NCBI RefSeq assembly: GCF_900114605.1
Contig: NZ_FOTP01000011.1
Span: forward strand, 1-64,000
Length of the DNA stretch: 64,000 nt
Direction: 5' to 3'
Source: Bradyrhizobium sp. NFR13
Lineage (GTDB): Bacteria > Pseudomonadota > Alphaproteobacteria > Rhizobiales > Xanthobacteraceae
Part shown: piece by piece, positions 60,943-64,000 of the stretch
Position numbering within the stretch: the first letter of the stretch is position 1
How the letters are laid out: the number at the start of each line of letters is the position of its first letter
Notes under the pieces: generated by a model
Told to the model about the DNA's origin: nothing
The model's database searches: none
The model's input: the letters and a program-made list of their open reading frames with translations, nothing else
Made by a program: the position numbers and the translations under genes

Positions 60943-62052
60943 ATGCAGAACATGTCTGCTTGGTTATCGACGCTGGCTGGCTTGGCCATCGGCGCCATCG
61001 CGGGATTTGCCGTGCGACGCGCGCGCCTTTGCACATTTGGCGCGATTGAAGATGCGTTGATGGGCGGAGACAACCGTCGCCTCAAGATTTTCGGGCTGTC
61101 GCTTGGCATCGCCATGCTGGGCACCCAGGCGCTGATCCTGTCCGGCTTTCTCGCGCCAGAACACACCACTTACGTTCCCCCTGCACTGCCTCTCATTGCC
61201 ATCGTCATCGGCAGCATCATGTTCGGCACCGGCATGGCGATGGTCGGCACTTGCGGCTTCGGCTCGCTGGTCCGGCTTGGCACCGGCGATCTCAGGAGCC
61301 TGATCGTGATCCTCGTGCTGGGCGCGACGGCCTACGCGACCTTGCGCGGATTGTTCGCCGATCTTCGCATTGGCGTGCTTGAACAGTTGTCGATCAGGAT
61401 GCCGGACGGCATACGCTCCGACTTCGCGTCGCTGCTGACGCAAGCGACCGGCCGCGATCTGCGCGTGCCGCTCGCCATCATCGTCGGCAGCGGCCTCTGC
61501 TGGCTGGCGCTCAGCGACAAACGCCTGCGCCGCGCGCCGCGCCTGCTCACTGCCGGTGTCGCACTCGGACTGCTCACGATTGCCGGCTGGATCGTCACGG
61601 TAGGATTGAACGACGATTTCGCGGGTCCGCCGCGCCCGCAAAGCCTGACATTCGTATCGACCATCGGAAAAGCACTGTATGCCGGAGTTCTGAATGTCGC
61701 GAACTTCGCCGATTTCGGAGTCGGCAGCGTGTTCGGTGTCATTGCCGGTGCATGGGCCGCCGCGTGGTTCGCGGCCGAACTGCGATGGGAAGCCTTCGAC
61801 GACGATCACGAAATGCGCCGCCATCTCGTCGGTGCCTGCCTGATGGGTATCGGCGGCATCCTGGCCGGCGGCTGCACCATCGGTCAGGGCATTACCGCGG
61901 GATCGATGCTGGCCCTGTCCTGGCCAATCGCAGTCGGTGGCATGGTGCTCGGCGCGCGGATCGGCATTGCAATCCTGGTCGATGGCTCGCCGCGCGACCT
62001 CATCCATCGCAACTGGATGCTGCTCGCGCGGAAAGCGCCGCCGTCCAAGTAG
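60943..62052 (+). CDS. YeeE/YedE-family sulfur transporter (SoxT-like)
   Basis: A 369-residue membrane protein with about nine or ten helices. The family's thiol relay is present: Cys in RRARLCTFGAIEDAL, in MVGTCGFGSLVRLGTGD and in AGGCTIGQGITAGS. The relative TsuA imports thiosulfate by passing it along such cysteines. GGGAGG lies before the ATG. It follows soxR by 69 bp. Inferred role: moving thiosulfate or a sulfane species across the inner membrane, maybe to inform SoxR. Confidence 0.87.
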   Translation: MQNMSAWLSTLAGLAIGAIAGFAVRRARLCTFGAIEDALMGGDNRRLKIFGLSLGIAMLGTQALILSGFLAPEHTTYVPPALPLIAIVIGSIMFGTGMAMVGTCGFGSLVRLGTGDLRSLIVILVLGATAYATLRGLFADLRIGVLEQLSIRMPDGIRSDFASLLTQATGRDLRVPLAIIVGSGLCWLALSDKRLRRAPRLLTAGVALGLLTIAGWIVTVGLNDDFAGPPRPQSLTFVSTIGKALYAGVLNVANFADFGVGSVFGVIAGAWAAAWFAAELRWEAFDDDHEMRRHLVGACLMGIGGILAGGCTIGQGITAGSMLALSWPIAVGGMVLGARIGIAILVDGSPRDLIHRNWMLLARKAPPSK

Positions 62053-62103
62053 TCATAGCGTTATCGAGCGACGTGGAGACCGGTTCGCGTCAAGAAAACG
62101 CGT

Positions 62104-62153
62104 CAAAACAAAAAGGCCAGAGCCCGGTTCTGTTTCAATCAGAACCGGGCTCT
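62104..62153 (-). terminator. Rho-independent terminator of the DsrE-like genes
   Basis: A 14-bp perfect stem, AGAGCCCGGTTCTG / CAGAACCGGGCTCT (62119-62132, 62140-62153), loop TTTCAAT. On the minus strand it is followed by GGCCTTTTTGTTTTG, a strong U tract. It may also stop the convergent YeeE transcript. Confidence 0.9.
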
Positions 62154-62157
62154 AGCG

Positions 62158-62610
62158 TCACGGCTTGAGGTAGCTCCAGCCGGCTTCCTGCAGCTCAATC
62201 AGCCTGACGGCGCCCGATGGCACCACCGTCGCCTCGGATACGACGCTGATCGCCTTGCCCTCACGCTTCTCCATGCCCTCTTTGGTATTTCCGCAGGCGA
62301 TGAATTTGACGCTGGACGGGAAGCTGGCATCGACGATCTGCTTGATGCGGTCCTTCACCGGCGAGGTGTCGTCGCGAAGCATGTGCAGACCTGGTCCATA
62401 AGTGACGATCTCGATCTGAACGTCCTCGCCCTTGGCCTTGTAGAACTCCATAACATTGGTCGCGTTGTTCAAGGCCAGATTCATTAGGGCAGGATCGTTC
62501 TGATTGACCTGAATGGCAACACGATGCTCTTTCGCGCCCGCGGCATGAGCGGACGACGCGATCAGCGCAAACAGGACGGCTCCGGCAATTGATCTCAACA
62601 ATGATCGCAT
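62158..62610 (-). CDS. Secreted DsrE-family protein 1
   Basis: A 150-residue DsrE/F-fold protein with a signal peptide (MRSLLRSIAGAVLFALIASSAHA). DsrE proteins move sulfur atoms through a conserved Cys, here in KFIACGNTKEGM. Other landmarks: NNATNVMEFYKAKGEDVQIEIVTYGPGLHML. AAGGAG precedes the ATG. Most DsrE proteins are cytosolic; export suggests a role next to the Sox reactions. It follows its paralogue by 30 bp. Confidence 0.85.
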   Translation of the reverse strand: MRSLLRSIAGAVLFALIASSAHAAGAKEHRVAIQVNQNDPALMNLALNNATNVMEFYKAKGEDVQIEIVTYGPGLHMLRDDTSPVKDRIKQIVDASFPSSVKFIACGNTKEGMEKREGKAISVVSEATVVPSGAVRLIELQEAGWSYLKP

Positions 62611-62640
62611 CTCAAAACTCCTTTTCTGGGATGTACAATT

Positions 62641-63114
62641 TCAGGGCCGCACGATCGTAAAACCGCGCTCTGTCAAATCCAGCAGATGGCCGACGCCGAC
62701 CTGCACTTCCACCGCATGCGGATTGATTGCCGGGCGTTTGCCGGTGTCGCGCTCGATTGTGTCCAGCGTATTGCCGCAGACGCTGAAGCGCACGCCCTGG
62801 GTCACCAGACTGTCGACCAGCGCACGATGTTCGTTGGTGTCGCGCAGCAGATCGATGCCAGGGCCGAAAGTGACCACCTCGACCGCCACCTTGTCAGGCC
62901 CATAGGCTTTCAGGAGATTGCTGGCGACGCTGAGAACGAGGCGCTCTTTCTTCGGATCGGAATCGGAGAGCTGCAATGCGATGAAATGCTCGGCGAAGGG
63001 CTTGTCGGGAGCGGCATCCTGTTTGGTGGGCCGTGTCTGCGCAACAAGCGGCGGCGTCGCACATAACACCAGCGCAAGAACCGACAGACAGAAAAACAGT
63101 CCTCGCTTAGTCAT
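62641..63114 (-). CDS. Secreted DsrE-family protein 2
   Basis: A 157-residue paralogue of the preceding gene with its own signal peptide (MTKRGLFFCLSVLALVLCATPPLVAQ). The conserved Cys is in VRFSVCGNTLDTIERDTG; NLLKAYGPDKVAVEVVTFGPGIDLLRD aligns with protein 1. The ATG at 63114 is preferred over a TTG three codons earlier. The two proteins may form a heteromer, as cytosolic DsrEFH do. It is 87 bp downstream of a YeeE transporter on the same strand. Confidence 0.83.
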   Translation of the reverse strand: MTKRGLFFCLSVLALVLCATPPLVAQTRPTKQDAAPDKPFAEHFIALQLSDSDPKKERLVLSVASNLLKAYGPDKVAVEVVTFGPGIDLLRDTNEHRALVDSLVTQGVRFSVCGNTLDTIERDTGKRPAINPHAVEVQVGVGHLLDLTERGFTIVRP

Positions 63115-63201
63115 CCCGCACAAAACCTCTGACGATCAGAGGATTGATTAGCAATCACCCTGCGCCGGCGCAATCAAACTCACAAAGCTATGTGGAGGTT
63201 C

Positions 63202-64000
63202 TTATTGCGCCGCAAACGCCGGACGCAGCGCCAGCCCACGGATCGCAACTGCAGCGCCCGCAAAGATGCCGGCGACAGCCACAAAGGACGACAGCGCGAG
63301 CGTCGACAGGCCAGTCAGCCCCTGCCCGATCGAGCAGCCATAGGCCATCGCGCCGCCGATCCCCATCAGCGCCGCGCCAGCCATCGAGCGGCCGGTATGA
63401 CGCGCGGATGAATAGCCCTCGAATTCAAACCGGCCTGTCAGCAGCGCGGTCAACAGACTGCCGACGAACACACCCGCAACAAGCGCAATTCCGAAATTCA
63501 GCGTCATGCCAGTCGACAGCATGATGAACTGCAACGTATCGGCAGCCGGCGACACGAATGTGAGCGACGCCACCGGAATCGGATCGAACTCATCGGCGCC
63601 AAGCCAGCCGGTGGCCAGCCAGCCCGCGATCACCAGCAGGCCCATCACTAATCCCGCGACGAGCTGCCCCGGCGAACGACGAAGCTCGCGACGCGACAAT
63701 GCGAAGACGAGGAGCGCGCCGCCGACAATCAGCGTTGCCGCGATACGCGCACTCGCTTCGTGCAGACCGAGCGCGCCGAGCAGCGACGGCACCGAATTCG
63801 CACCCGGCGTCATCTGCGTCCATTGCAGGATCGACAGCCGCATCGGCGCGAGCAAGCCTTTCAAGGTCATCTGCGCCGTGACGCCGATAATCGCGATCAC
63901 GACCAGCGACCGCAGATTTCCCTTGCCGAGCAACACCAGCGCACGGGACGCGCAACCATTCGACAGAACCATACCGAGGCCGAATAACAGTCCGCCGACG
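63202..64000 (-). CDS. YeeE/YedE-family sulfur transporter, C-terminal part (runs off the edge)
   Basis: The last 265 or so residues of a second YeeE/YedE transporter. The frame is open through base 4000 of the last kilobase (VGGLLFGLGMVLSNGCASRALVLLG), so the N-terminus lies beyond the window. The relay cysteines are in SNGCASRALVLLGKGNLRSL and MAYGCSIGQGLTGLS. About six helices remain. It is a paralogue of the gene at 60943 and is followed by the two DsrE-like genes, suggesting transport coupled to periplasmic sulfur carriers. Confidence 0.87.
   Translation of the reverse strand, partial: VGGLLFGLGMVLSNGCASRALVLLGKGNLRSLVVIAIIGVTAQMTLKGLLAPMRLSILQWTQMTPGANSVPSLLGALGLHEASARIAATLIVGGALLVFALSRRELRRSPGQLVAGLVMGLLVIAGWLATGWLGADEFDPIPVASLTFVSPAADTLQFIMLSTGMTLNFGIALVAGVFVGSLLTALLTGRFEFEGYSSARHTGRSMAGAALMGIGGAMAYGCSIGQGLTGLSTLALSSFVAVAGIFAGAAVAIRGLALRPAFAAQ

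Overview
The window comes from a high-GC alphaproteobacterium, most likely a member of the Nitrobacteraceae (the Bradyrhizobium / Rhodopseudomonas / Afipia / Tardiphaga group). The grounds are overall protein character, codon use, and three copies of an intergenic palindromic repeat (CCGGAATCTC ... GAGATTCCGG with CGCCCCGGAATGAC ends) of a kind I associate with that group. It reads as ordinary chromosome with no phage, transposase or CRISPR. One tRNA-Gly(TCC) is present, flanked by a short stretch of lower GC.

Layout. 1-0.7 kb: 5' part of tuf (EF-Tu). 0.9-14.9 kb: lipid/xenobiotic-type metabolism, with two family VIII-like serine hydrolases, two SDR oxidoreductases, a histidine phosphatase, three tandem paralogous EamA exporters, an acyl-CoA dehydrogenase plus phosphotransferase operon with a divergent TetR regulator, a Cys-cluster protein and small exported or membrane proteins. 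15-17.7 kb: low-GC hypothetical genes, tRNA-Gly and a 1.1-kb repeat-filled gap. 17.7-23.6 kb: sulfur-compound uptake (metNIQ, two SsuA-like and a second MetQ-like binding protein). 23.8-27.9 kb: amidase, aspartate dehydrogenase, siderophore-interacting flavoprotein, Tat-exported GH1 glucosidase. 28.1-32.7 kb: a five-gene ABC uptake operon ending in a GpdQ-like phosphodiesterase. 32.9-35.7 kb: small unknown proteins and a membrane diguanylate cyclase.

35.7-48.5 kb is the least explained and most interesting part. It appears to be an uncharacterised catabolic region: a two-component HpaB-type flavin monooxygenase with its reductase, a Rid protein lacking the usual arginine, a polyamine-type ABC importer, an ArgE-like M20 deacylase, a DUF1028 Ntn-hydrolase, a quinone oxidoreductase, a GlcG/HbpS protein, a GST, a GhrA-like hydroxyacid dehydrogenase and an AroQ-like protein that has lost two catalytic residues. 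A LysR regulator has a clear inverted-repeat box in front of it. The likely logic is import, removal of an acyl group, hydroxylation, then clearing of reactive products; the substrate cannot be read from the sequence.

49.4-51.4 kb: a methyl-accepting chemotaxis protein. 51.4-64 kb: a full thiosulfate-oxidising (Sox) locus. soxYZBCD plus a cytochrome c are on one strand and soxAX plus a periplasmic HbpS-like protein diverge from them. soxVW diverge from soxS, soxR and a YeeE/SoxT-type transporter. Two secreted DsrE-like proteins and a second YeeE transporter follow. Both divergent sox promoters carry the same 20-bp motif, probably the SoxR operator, and SoxR has the two cysteines expected of a persulfide sensor. 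Sulfur is therefore the window's main theme, with organosulfur uptake at 18-24 kb and inorganic sulfur oxidation at 51-64 kb.
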